A stretch of DNA of 64,000 nucleotides, from contig NZ_JBBIAB010000017.1 of NCBI RefSeq assembly GCF_039634785.1, positions 44,747 to 108,746 on the forward strand, written 5' to 3'. Shown here in pieces: positions 53,689 to 62,076 of the stretch. How positions within the stretch are numbered: the first letter of the stretch is position 1; every line of letters starts with the position of its first letter. Source of the DNA: Tistrella mobilis (GTDB taxonomy: Bacteria > Pseudomonadota > Alphaproteobacteria > Tistrellales > Tistrellaceae). A program made the position numbers and the translations under genes. Under the pieces are notes generated by a model. It was given only the letters and a program-made list of their open reading frames with translations. It made no database searches and was not told the origin of the DNA.

Positions 53689-54900
53689 ATGCCTCCCGCC
53701 TTGTTTGCCCTGACGATTGCAGCTTATGCGATCGGCACCACTGAATTCGTCATCGTCGGGTTGTTGCCGACGGTGGCGCAGGATCTGGGGATCGACCTGC
53801 CTGCGGCCGGGTTGATCGTCAGTGTCTATGCCCTGGGCGTCACCTTCGGGGCGCCGGTTTTGACCGCGCTTACCGGCCGTGCCGCGCGCAAGCCCTTGAT
53901 GTTGGGGCTGATGGCGCTGTTCATCGCCGGCAATGGGCTGGCCGCGCTGGCGCCGGGTTACGAGGTGCTGCTGGTCGCCCGCGTGCTGTCGGCCTTCGCC
54001 CATGGGGTGTTCTTTTCGGTCGGCGCCACCATTGCCGCCGATCTGGTGCCGGAAAACCGGCGGGCCTCGGCGATTGCGATGATGTTTGCCGGGCTGACGG
54101 TGGCGATCGTCACCGGCGTGCCGCTCGGCACCTGGATCGGTCAGCATTTCGGCTGGCGCGCGACCTTCCAGGCCGTGGCGCTGATCGGTGCGGTTGCGCT
54201 CGCCGGCATCGCCGCCCTGCTGCCGCGCGATCTGCCCCGCGCCGCCCCTGCCCGGCTGGTCGATCAGGCGCGGGTGCTGGGCTCGGGCCGGCTGCTGCTG
54301 GTCTTCGCGATGACGGCGGCCGGCTATGGCGGCACCTTCGTCACCTTCACCTTCCTGGCGCCGATCCTGGAACAGGTGACCGGCCTCACCAATGGCGCGG
54401 TCAGCCTGGTGCTGGTGCTCTACGGCGTGGCGATCGCCATCGGCAACCTGGCCGGCGGCCGGCTGGCCGACCGCAACCCGGTCAGGGCGCTTGCCTGGCT
54501 CTTCGCCGCCCAGGCCGTGGTTCTGCTCGCCTTCAGCTTCACGGCCGTCTCTGCGGTGCCGGCCCTGGTCACCCTGGCGGCATTGGGTTTCCTGCAATTC
54601 GCCAACGTGCCGGGCCTGCAACTCTACGTGGTGAAGCTGGCCCGCATTTACCGATCAGACGGGGTAGACGTCGCCTCGGCCCTGAACATCGCCGCATTCA
54701 ATCTGGGCATTGCCGCCGGTGCCTGGATCGGCGGCCGGGTGGTGGCCTCGTCGCTGGGGCTGGGCGCCACGCCCTGGGTCGGCGCGCTGATCACCCTGGC
54801 AGCCTTCGCCCTCACCCTCTGGAGCGGCGCGCTGGACCGGCGCGCCGGCTACCCCGCCAGCTCCGCCAGCAAGGCCGCCAGAACCCGGGCGCCGGCGTGA
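53689..54900 (+). CDS. MFS transporter, DHA1 drug/sugar efflux type
   Basis: A 403-residue twelve-helix major facilitator. It begins MPPALFALTIAAYAIGTTEFVIVGLLPTVAQDLG, the opening of the AraJ/YdhP-like DHA1 group, and has the loop 2-3 motif ALTGRAARKPLMLG and motif C-like GVPLGTWIG. GGAG 7 nt upstream marks the ATG at 53689. Its last 52 bp overlap the 3' end of the convergent carbamoylase-family gene. It takes the place where cas2 would be expected next to a type I-C leader. Confidence 0.9.
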   Translation: MPPALFALTIAAYAIGTTEFVIVGLLPTVAQDLGIDLPAAGLIVSVYALGVTFGAPVLTALTGRAARKPLMLGLMALFIAGNGLAALAPGYEVLLVARVLSAFAHGVFFSVGATIAADLVPENRRASAIAMMFAGLTVAIVTGVPLGTWIGQHFGWRATFQAVALIGAVALAGIAALLPRDLPRAAPARLVDQARVLGSGRLLLVFAMTAAGYGGTFVTFTFLAPILEQVTGLTNGAVSLVLVLYGVAIAIGNLAGGRLADRNPVRALAWLFAAQAVVLLAFSFTAVSAVPALVTLAALGFLQFANVPGLQLYVVKLARIYRSDGVDVASALNIAAFNLGIAAGAWIGGRVVASSLGLGATPWVGALITLAAFALTLWSGALDRRAGYPASSASKAARTRAPA

Positions 54901-56117
54901 AGATGCGCGGGTTCCGCCCGCTCGGTCGGGTGGTGGCTGATGCCCTGGTGGCAGGGGATGAAGATCATCGCCGTGGGTGCGATGGCGTGCAGGTGCCTTG
55001 CATCGTGCCCGGCCGCCGAGGCAAGGTCCATGACCGGATGGCCCAGCACCGCGGCAATGTCGCGGATCCGGTCGCGCAGCGCTTCGGGAAACACCAGCGA
55101 GGGCGCGTCGACCAGCGGTTCAACCACCACCTCGCAGCCGCCGGCCAGTTCGGCGCAGAGATCGGGGATGGCCGCGCCGAAGCCCTGCATCAGCCCGGTG
55201 TCGAAATGGCGCAGGTCGATCGAGAACACAACCTTCGCCGGCACCACCGAGGGTGCGTTGGGCGAAACGGTGAAGCGGCCGAAGGTCAGCATCAGATCGT
55301 CGGCGGTGCTGCGCGCGATGGCATGAAGGCGCTGCACCATGGCACTGGCCGCGATCAGCGCATCGCGCCGCTCGGCCATCGGCTTTGTGCCGGCATGGGC
55401 CTCTTCGCCGGTCACCGTCACGCGATAGGTCTGCTTGCCCTGAATGCCGGTCACGGCGCCGACCACCCGGCCCTCGGCCTCCAGCACCGGGCCCTGTTCG
55501 ATATGGGCCTCGACATAGGCCTCGACCGGCTGGCCCAGCTCGCGCACGGGCACATCGGGGAAGGCTAAGTTCACGGCGGCCAGCGCCGTGGCGACGCTGA
55601 CCCCGTCGGCATCGCGCACCCCCAGAATCTCGTCCAGCGGCCGCACGCCCGCGAAGGCTTCCGATCCCATCATGCCCGGGGCGAAGCGCGATCCTTCCTC
55701 GTTCATCCAGGCCACCGCCTCGATGCTGCGCCGGGGCACATGTCCCGCATCGCGGATCGCTTCCAGCACCTCGAAGGCGGCCAGCACGCCGTAAATCCCG
55801 TCGAAACGGCCGCCGGTCGGCTGGCTGTCCATATGCGAACCCGACAGCACCGGCGGCAGATGCGGCTCGCGCCCCTGCAACCGAAAGAACAGGTTTCCAG
55901 CCGGATCGGTTGCAACGCCGAAACCGCGGGCGCGGGCGATGCCGATCAGATGGGCGCGGGCCTCGATCTCTTCGGCCGACAGCGCCTGGCGGTTCACCCC
56001 GCCATCGCTGCGGGCGCCGAAGCGGGCCAGCTCCATATGCCGCTGCCACAGCCGGTCGCCATTTACATGCCCCAGAATGCGTTCCGCCTCCAGCGTGATC
56101 TCGCGACCGCTCGGCAT
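54849..56117 (-). CDS. M20-family Zn amidohydrolase (N-carbamoyl-L-amino acid hydrolase/allantoate amidohydrolase type)
   Basis: A 422-residue M20 peptidase-family hydrolase. Metal-site landmarks are SGSHMDSQPTGGRFDGIYGVLAAFE (His94/Asp105 type), AVAWMNEEGSRF, AYVEAHIEQGPVLE and, near the end, SAAGHDARHLHAIAPTAMIFIPCHQGISHHPTE. GRFDGIYGV and IPCHQGISH are characteristic of beta-ureidopropionase, L-carbamoylase and allantoate amidohydrolase relatives. GGGAGAGG precedes the ATG at 56117. It is the last gene of the SDR-aminotransferase-hydrolase operon, pointing to breakdown of a nitrogen-rich compound. Exact substrate unknown. Confidence 0.9.
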   Translation of the reverse strand: MPSGREITLEAERILGHVNGDRLWQRHMELARFGARSDGGVNRQALSAEEIEARAHLIGIARARGFGVATDPAGNLFFRLQGREPHLPPVLSGSHMDSQPTGGRFDGIYGVLAAFEVLEAIRDAGHVPRRSIEAVAWMNEEGSRFAPGMMGSEAFAGVRPLDEILGVRDADGVSVATALAAVNLAFPDVPVRELGQPVEAYVEAHIEQGPVLEAEGRVVGAVTGIQGKQTYRVTVTGEEAHAGTKPMAERRDALIAASAMVQRLHAIARSTADDLMLTFGRFTVSPNAPSVVPAKVVFSIDLRHFDTGLMQGFGAAIPDLCAELAGGCEVVVEPLVDAPSLVFPEALRDRIRDIAAVLGHPVMDLASAAGHDARHLHAIAPTAMIFIPCHQGISHHPTERAEPAHLHAGARVLAALLAELAG

Positions 56118-56214
56118 GTATCCCTCTCCCGTTTCCCTGCGCCAGTCGGTGCGGCGGCGCCAGCTCTCCGCCGGCGCCGCGCCACCCGCCCCGCCGCCAT
56201 CGCCCGACATGGTC

Positions 56215-57096
56215 TTACGAGGTTTTCATGATCTGCGCCGGCTCGGCGCGCGGGTCGCGGGCCGTCCAGCGTCCGGCCTCGACCATGGCGATGAACTCGG
56301 CCAGCAGCTGGTTGAACAGCGCCGGCTCTTCCAGGTTCAGCGTATGGCCGGTTTTGGGCAGCACCGCCAGCCCGGCGGCCGGCAGGGTCTTCTTCATGAA
56401 GATGCCCGGCTGCAGGCAATGATCATCCTCGTCGCCGACCACGATCAGCGCCGGCACGGTGCAGGCGCGGATCCGCTCTTCCAGATCGTAGATCGACGGC
56501 CGCCGCGCCTGAACGCCGCTCATCGTATTGGCGGCGCCGATATCGGAATGCTCGGCCAGGCGGTCGGCGAAATCCTGCCAGCCGCGCGGATCCTTGTTCT
56601 GGAACTGCACCCGGCTGGCGCCCAGCGCATAGGTCTTGGAGAATTCCTTCGCCCCCAGCGTCCGGAACCGCTCCGCCACTTCCAGCGAAACGCCGCGGAA
56701 ATAGTCTTCGAACTGCTTCTCCGCCCCATAACCGGCCCCGGCGATGGTCAGCGACAGGGCGCGTTCGGGGGCCATCAGGCCGAAATGCAGGGTCGCGAAC
56801 CCGCCCATCGACAGGCCGACGATATGCGCGCGGTCAATGCCCAGATGGTCGAGCACGGCCAGCGCATCGGTGACGGCAATCTCCTGCGAATAGGCCTCCA
56901 CATCCATCGGAATATCCGAAGGCGCATAGCCGCGGGCGGAATAGGTGATGCAGCGATGCCGGCGCGCGAAGAACTGCATCTGCGGTTCCCAGGCGCGATA
57001 ATCGCCGCCGAATTCATGGATGAACAGGATCGGCGTGCCGGTTCCCGCCTCTTCGACATAAAGGCGGGTGCCGTCGGCAGCTGTTGCATAAGGCAT
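56215..57096 (-). CDS. alpha/beta hydrolase
   Basis: A 293-residue alpha/beta hydrolase: oxyanion region PILFIHEFGGDYRAWEPQ, nucleophile elbow HIVGLSMGGFATLHFGL, acid in VVGDEDDH and His in KTGHTLNLEEPALFN. The oxyanion motif is HEFGG rather than the usual HGxGG. It resembles 3-oxoadipate enol-lactonase and amide-cleaving members. It lies 17 bp downstream of the aminotransferase gene and 97 bp upstream of the carbamoylase-type gene. Confidence 0.85.
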   Translation of the reverse strand: MPYATAADGTRLYVEEAGTGTPILFIHEFGGDYRAWEPQMQFFARRHRCITYSARGYAPSDIPMDVEAYSQEIAVTDALAVLDHLGIDRAHIVGLSMGGFATLHFGLMAPERALSLTIAGAGYGAEKQFEDYFRGVSLEVAERFRTLGAKEFSKTYALGASRVQFQNKDPRGWQDFADRLAEHSDIGAANTMSGVQARRPSIYDLEERIRACTVPALIVVGDEDDHCLQPGIFMKKTLPAAGLAVLPKTGHTLNLEEPALFNQLLAEFIAMVEAGRWTARDPRAEPAQIMKTS

Positions 57097-57113
57097 CGGG
57101 CTGGCCCTTCCGG

Positions 57114-58247
57114 TCAGAACAGCGGCGGGATGTCGGTGCGGGTCTTCGCGCGCGCCGCCATCTGGGGCAGCAGGGCGCAGAAGGCTTCCACCCAGGCGGT
57201 CGGCACGGTGGTCGACACCTTGATGAAGCGGTCGCCGAAGCGCGGCGTATGATAGGTGCCCTGGCGGATCATGATCCCCGCGGTCTGAAACTCGGCCACC
57301 AGCGCTTCCGGCCGCAGCCCGGCCTCGATGCATTCCACCACCACGAAATTGCCGTGGGAGGGGTAGACCGGCATGGCGAAGCCCGGCAGAGCGTCGACCG
57401 CCTGTTTGATCAGCGCCTGGTTGTGGCGCTGGATCTGCTGCACCTCGGCCATCCATTCGTCCTTGACCCCAAGCCCGGCCAGCGCCGCCGCCTGGGCGAT
57501 CACGCTGGCACCCAGGGGCGCGGTCGAAAACGGCGCGATCCTGTCCATCAGCTCGGGGTATGCGACCAGCGCACCCACGCGCATGCCCGCCAGCCCCAGC
57601 CATTTGGAGAAGCTGACCACCGTCACCGCGCCTTCGGGATAGATCATGCTGGCCGGCGTATGGCCTTCGGCGAAGTCGCGATAGGTGCTGTCATGGATCA
57701 GGATCGCGCCCACCTCGCGCGCGATCGCCGCGAAGGCGCCGATTTCCTCGGCGGTATAGGTGATGCCCAGCGGGTTGTTCGGGTCGACCAGATAGATGAT
57801 CGCGGTCCGTTCATCCACCACCTCGGCCAGCCGTTCGGGGCTGAGGCGGAAATTCCATTCAGGGCCGTAGATCGGGATTTCGATCACCTCGGCGCCGTTC
57901 TGGGCGGCGAATTGCAGCGGCCATTTCCAGCCCGGATCGGTGGTGACGAAGGTCGTGCCGGGCCTGGCAAACGCCCGGCAGATCAGCGCCAGCGCCGCCA
58001 CGGCGCCGTCGGTCACCAGCGCCTGGGCGCCGGGCAGCCGCAGATCGGCGACGATCGCCGCCCGCAGCGCCTCCATGCCGGCGGGCGGCGCATAGGCGTG
58101 GAAATTCTCGGCATCCACGGCGGCATGCATGGCGGCGGCCACCGCCGGATGCTGGGGCACGTGATTGGTGTTCTGGCCCAGCCATTTCAGCTCGGGGTCG
58201 GAAAACAGCCGGTCGAAATAGGCGTTCTTGGTATCGAGCAGGCTCAC
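57114..58247 (-). CDS. class I/II PLP aminotransferase
   Basis: A 377-residue fold-type I aminotransferase: VTDGAVAALALICRAF, YLVDPNNPLGITY (cofactor Asn), LIHDSTYRDFAEGH (cofactor Asp and Tyr), Schiff-base lysine in VVSFSKWLGLAGMRVGALVAY, and RFIKVSTTV with the substrate-binding region. It overlaps the SDR gene by 4 bp. With an SDR, two hydrolases and a carbamoylase-type enzyme it is probably part of a catabolic route for a nitrogen compound. Confidence 0.88.
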   Translation of the reverse strand: MSLLDTKNAYFDRLFSDPELKWLGQNTNHVPQHPAVAAAMHAAVDAENFHAYAPPAGMEALRAAIVADLRLPGAQALVTDGAVAALALICRAFARPGTTFVTTDPGWKWPLQFAAQNGAEVIEIPIYGPEWNFRLSPERLAEVVDERTAIIYLVDPNNPLGITYTAEEIGAFAAIAREVGAILIHDSTYRDFAEGHTPASMIYPEGAVTVVSFSKWLGLAGMRVGALVAYPELMDRIAPFSTAPLGASVIAQAAALAGLGVKDEWMAEVQQIQRHNQALIKQAVDALPGFAMPVYPSHGNFVVVECIEAGLRPEALVAEFQTAGIMIRQGTYHTPRFGDRFIKVSTTVPTAWVEAFCALLPQMAARAKTRTDIPPLF

Positions 58248-59095
58248 GCACCAGTCTCCTGAAAAGCGGGCTCCTGAAAGGCGGGGGCCGCGACCGACTT
58301 CCGGCCGCCATCCTTGATGATCGACCCGCGCGAGGCGATGCCGCCATCGATGGTCACGATCGTGCCGCTGACATAGCCGGCGCGGGGCGAGGACAGGAAC
58401 ACCATCAGATCGGCCACCTCTTCGGCCGTGGCCGGGCGGCCGCCGGGATAGCGGTCGAACAGCTCGCGCCAGCGGGTTTCGTCGCCGAACATGTCGACCG
58501 CGCGCCGCTTCATCAGCCGCACCATGCGGTCGGTTTCCACCGGCCCCGGGTTCACGCCCAGCACCCGCACGCCGTAATCCATGCTCACCCCGCCCAGCGC
58601 GCGGGTGAAGGCCATCAGCGCGGCATTGCCGGTCGATCCGGCGATATAATTGGCATCCCAGTTCTCGCCGGAATTGCCGATATCGTTGACGATCACGCCC
58701 GTACCCCGCGCCTGCATGCGGGCATACACCGCCCGGGTCAGCGAGATATAGCCGAAGACCTTCAGGTCGAAACCGCGGCGCCAGGATACATCATCCACCG
58801 CATCGATCGGGCCCGAGGGGATATTGCCGGCATTGTTGACCAGAATGTCGACATCACCCGCCGCATCGGCCAGCGCCACCATCTGCGCATCGCTCGACAG
58901 ATCCATGGGGTAGATCGTCACCGCCACCCCGCATTCCGCCTCGATCGCCGCCTTCGCCTCGACCAGGGCCTCTTCCGAGCGGGCGGCCAGGTGCAGATCG
59001 GCACCCTCGCGGGCAAAGCTCCAGGCAGCGGCCAGGCCGATACCCTTCGATGCGCCGGTGATCAGAACCTTCTTGCCTTCAAGACCCAGCTTCAC
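58244..59095 (-). CDS. SDR-family oxidoreductase with non-canonical active site
   Basis: A 283-residue short-chain dehydrogenase. The nucleotide-binding motif ITGASKGIG (12-20), DILVNNAG (83-90) and VNPGPVETD are normal. The active site is not: the expected YxxxK reads Y150-IAG-S154, and the usual Ser position falls in NDIGNSG. The segment ANYIAGSTGNAALMAFTRALGG looks like a recognisable SDR subgroup rather than an error. Translation begins at GTG 59093-59095. It is the first gene of the minus-strand operon; a perfect dyad lies upstream at 59138-59160. Confidence 0.87.
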   Translation of the reverse strand: MKLGLEGKKVLITGASKGIGLAAAWSFAREGADLHLAARSEEALVEAKAAIEAECGVAVTIYPMDLSSDAQMVALADAAGDVDILVNNAGNIPSGPIDAVDDVSWRRGFDLKVFGYISLTRAVYARMQARGTGVIVNDIGNSGENWDANYIAGSTGNAALMAFTRALGGVSMDYGVRVLGVNPGPVETDRMVRLMKRRAVDMFGDETRWRELFDRYPGGRPATAEEVADLMVFLSSPRAGYVSGTIVTIDGGIASRGSIIKDGGRKSVAAPAFQEPAFQETGA

Positions 59096-59137
59096 CGCTC
59101 AAAACCCTCATTTGGTACGCATGAGATGCGTTTGTGA

Positions 59138-59160
59138 ATGCAATAACGCCACTATTGCAT
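59138..59160. promoter_or_regulatory. perfect dyad upstream of the SDR operon
   Basis: ATGCAATA and TATTGCAT are separated by 7 bp (ACGCCAC), about 45 bp upstream of the SDR start codon, in the only AT-rich stretch of the region. The arm length and spacing suit a dimeric repressor of the GntR or TetR kind. No regulator gene is adjacent. Confidence 0.5.
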
Positions 59161-59270
59161 ACGAATACCCGCAAGTCAAGAACCGTCGACCCACCCCATG
59201 CACCGCCCGTCCCCCTTCACGGCCTCGAAGGCCGGTCCGCCGCCGCCGCGCGGCTCTCTTCCCCCTCCCC

Positions 59271-59430
59271 CGTCATCCCCGCGAAGGCGGGGATCCAGGT
59301 CCGTCCCCCCACAAAGAACGCCGCACACCCGGGTCCGCCGTCGATGGCCGACATGACCGTCCACACCTCCGGCCGCCCGTCCATTCCCGTGGACGCCAAC
59401 CTGGATCCCCGCCTTCGCGGGGATGACGGT
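59271..59430. repeat. MITE-like element, 160 bp, copy 1
   Basis: The left end is CGTCATCCCCGCGAAGGCGG and the right end is its inverted counterpart CCGCCTTCGCGGGGATGACG. Terminal repeats are about 28 bp and each can also fold on itself (CCCCGC/GCGGGG). The interior is nearly the same as in copies 2-4. Non-coding. Confidence 0.85.
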
Positions 59431-59470
59431 GGTAGGGGCAGGGCGGGCCTGGGCAGAGGTGGCGCCCGAC

Positions 59471-59690
59471 ATGACCAGCCGACGGTGGTGGAAGCGGGGC
59501 GAAAACCGCAGGGCCTGCGCCTGACATGACCGCCCGATGGTGGTGGAAGCGGGGCGAAAACCGCAGAGCCGGCGCCTGCCATGACCGCCCGATGGTGGTG
59601 GAAGCGGGGCGAAAACCGCAGGGCCGGCGCCTGACATGACCGCCCGATGGCGGTGAAAGCGGTGCAAAAACCGCAGGGCCCGCGCCTGAC
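59471..59690. repeat. 55-bp tandem repeat, four copies
   Basis: Units starting with ATGACC at 59471, 59526, 59581 and 59636 recur with an exact 55-bp period; a fifth start at 59691 then diverges. Each carries TGGAAGCGGGGCGAAAACCG or a close variant. The unit boundary CCTGACATGACCGCCC is shared with the linker of the 270-bp repeats to the right, showing a common origin. Non-coding as far as I can see. Confidence 0.88.
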
Positions 59691-59845
59691 ATGACCGCCC
59701 CATCGCACCCGGCGCCCCTGTCCGGTCCCCTCCTCCGCCCACCTCCACACACCCTCCCTACCGTCATCCCCGCGAAGGCGGAGATCCACCTTCACGGCCC
59801 CGAAGGCCGCTTCAACGCCGCCGCCCGGCTCTCTTCCCCCTCCCC

Positions 59846-60712
59846 CGTCATCCCCGCGAAGGCGGGGATCCAGGTCCGTCCCCCCACAAAGAACGCCGCA
59901 TACCCGGGTCCGCCATCGATGGCCGACATGACCGTCCACACCTCCGGCCGCCCGTCCATTCCCGTGGACACCAACCTGGATCCCCGCCTTCGCGGGGATG
60001 ACGGTGGTGGGGGCAGGGCGGAGCTGGGCGAGGGTGGCACCTGACATGACCGCCCCATCGCACCCGGCGCCCCTGTCCGATCCCCCTTTCGCCCGCCTCC
60101 ACACACCCCCTCTACCGTCATCCCCGCGAAGGCGGGGATCCAGGTCCGTCCCCCCACAAAGAACGCCGCATACCCGGGTCCGCCATTGATGGCCGACATG
60201 ACCGTCCACACCTCCGGCCGCCCGTCCATTCCCGTGGACGCCAACCTGGATCCCCGCCTTCGCGGGGATGACGGTGGTGGGGGCAGGGCGGAGCTGGGCG
60301 AGGGTGGCACCTGACATGACCGCCCCATCGCATCCGGCGCCCCTGTCCGATCCCCCTTTCGCCCGCCTCCACACACCCTCTCTACCGTCATCCCCGCGAA
60401 GGCGGGGATCCAGGTCCGTCCCCCCACAAAGAACGCCGCATACCTGGGTCCGCCATCGATGGCCGACATGACCGTCCACACCTCCGGCCGCCCGTCCATT
60501 CCCGTGGACGCCAACCTGGATCCCCGCCTTCGCGGGGATGACGGTGGTGGGGGCAGGGCGGACCTGGGCAGAGGTGGCGCCTGACATGACCGCCCCATCG
60601 CACCCGGCGCCCCTGTCCGCTCCCCCTTTCGCCCACCTCCGCACACCCTCTCTACCGTCATCCCCGCGAAGGCGGGGATCCAGGTCCGTCCCCTCACAAA
60701 GAACGCCGCCCA
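59846..60712. repeat. 270-bp tandem repeat carrying the MITE-like element
   Basis: The 160-bp MITE-like element recurs at 59846-60005, 60116-60275 and 60386-60545, with a truncated copy from 60656. Starts are exactly 270 bp apart; the 110-bp linkers between them are also near-identical. A left-end fragment is also seen at 59762-59790. The unit has therefore been amplified as element plus linker by unequal recombination, not by independent insertion. Long open frames across it are a by-product of the repeats. Confidence 0.9.
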
Positions 60713-60795
60713 CCGGCCCCGCTGCCGGCAACCGCGGGGCGGCCCGACCAGGTGTTTCAACCTCGTCGGGCCGCGGGTGCATACAAGCCTCCGCC

Positions 60796-61818
60796 TCAGA
60801 GCATTTTGTCCGCCGCCGGCACCTTGTCCCAGAAGCTCTCGTCGAAGGCGGCCTTCAGGTCGACCGGTTCCTTCAGCGCGCCGAAGCCGACCAGGTCGGT
60901 CTGCACCTTCTCGATCGACGCCATGTCGAGCGCGCCGAGGCCTTCATCGGCGGCGCGGCCGGCGACCATCAGTCGTTCGATCTCGTCCAGCATCGCCTCC
61001 TGGTGCTTGCGCTCCAGGCCTTCCGCCGCGGCCATGACGATGTCGATCGCCTCTGCCTTGTGCTCAAACGCGTATTTCCAACCCTTGAGGGTGGCGTTCA
61101 GGAAGCCCTGAACCAGTTCCGGCTTCTCGGTCGCGATCTTTTCCGAGGTGATGAAGCTGTCCTGCTGGGTGGTCACGCCATAGTCATCGGGGGTGAAGAC
61201 CGTCAGATCGGTGATCCCCTGCTCTTTCAGCGTGTTCAGCTCATTGTAAAAGGTGACGGTGGCGACGTCGAACTCACCCTCGACGAAGGGCGCCATCGAA
61301 ACCGGCTGCGGAATGATGGTCAGCTCCGACTGTTTGATCTTTGCCGCCGCCAGCACCGAATACAGCGTGTATTGCGGGCCGGTGAACCAGGTCGCAACCT
61401 TCTTGCCCTTGAAATCTTCGATCGTCTTGATGCCGCTTGTCTCGCGCGCGACGAAGGCGAAGGGGGTCTTCTGCTGCGACATGCCGATGCAGATCAGCGG
61501 CAGGCCCTTGGCGCGGGCATGCAGCACCGCCTCGGTCCCGCTGCCCAGCCCGAAGGTGTCGGCGCCGGATGCCACCAGCGCCTCGGCATTCAGGTTCGGG
61601 CCGCCCGGGTTGATGGTCATGTCCAGGCCTTCGGCTTCATAAAAGCCCTTGGCCTTGGCGACATAGAACCCGGCGAACTGGGCCTGGGGCAGCCATTTCA
61701 GCCGCACCGACACCGCCTCTGCCGCATCGGCCGTGGCGGCGCCCCCCACGGGGCCGAACACCGCGGCGGCCGCCAGAGCAAGGGCCACCGCCCCCCGTTT
61801 CGCAATGCGCATATACAT
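60796..61818 (-). CDS. NMT1/THI5-type ABC transporter substrate-binding protein
   Basis: A 340-residue periplasmic binding protein of the NMT1 (ThiY/SsuA-like) family. The signal peptide is MYMRIAKRGAVALALAAAAV to TADAAE. SVRLKWLPQAQFAGFYVAKAKGFYEAEGLDMTINPGGPNLN is the family opening, typical of pyrimidine-precursor and riboflavin-type binding proteins, followed by DTFGLGSGTEAVLHARAKGLPL. GGAAGG upstream selects the ATG at 61818, with 61812 as alternative. No permease or ATPase is in the window. With the carbamoylase operon it may import an N-heterocycle. Confidence 0.88.
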   Translation of the reverse strand: MYMRIAKRGAVALALAAAAVFGPVGGAATADAAEAVSVRLKWLPQAQFAGFYVAKAKGFYEAEGLDMTINPGGPNLNAEALVASGADTFGLGSGTEAVLHARAKGLPLICIGMSQQKTPFAFVARETSGIKTIEDFKGKKVATWFTGPQYTLYSVLAAAKIKQSELTIIPQPVSMAPFVEGEFDVATVTFYNELNTLKEQGITDLTVFTPDDYGVTTQQDSFITSEKIATEKPELVQGFLNATLKGWKYAFEHKAEAIDIVMAAAEGLERKHQEAMLDEIERLMVAGRAADEGLGALDMASIEKVQTDLVGFGALKEPVDLKAAFDESFWDKVPAADKML

Positions 61819-61999
61819 GGATCGAAGCCTTCCGGAGCAGTTTTTTATGGGCAAGGCGGGGGTTGTACGCACAGACCGGTCGTTGGCCGTGCACGCATGC
61901 CCACGCAATATGCATGCCATCCGTCGATATGCCGGAATCCCGCCAGCCTCGCATGCCTCACCGGCAATCACCCGCCTATTTTATGGGCAATGGCATTTT

Positions 62000-62029
62000 T
62001 TGAGCACGAAACAGGCATTCTTGTATAAT
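62000..62029 (+). promoter_or_regulatory. sigma70-type promoter for the amidase gene
   Basis: TTGAGC (62000-62005) and a perfect TATAAT (62024-62029) are separated by 18 bp, in an AT-rich pocket of the 258-bp gap between the divergent binding-protein and amidase genes. The -10 box ends 47 bp before the amidase ATG. Confidence 0.6.
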
Positions 62030-62076
62030 AATGACATGCCCGCGCCCACAGACCGCTTCAGAGGAGCCGCAGCGGA

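Noticed and set aside
59217..60782. A 521-codon minus-strand open frame with internal repeats
   Set aside because: It reads straight through the MITE-like and 55-bp tandem repeats. The repeated peptide arises because 270 is divisible by three; there is no start site, domain or codon signature.
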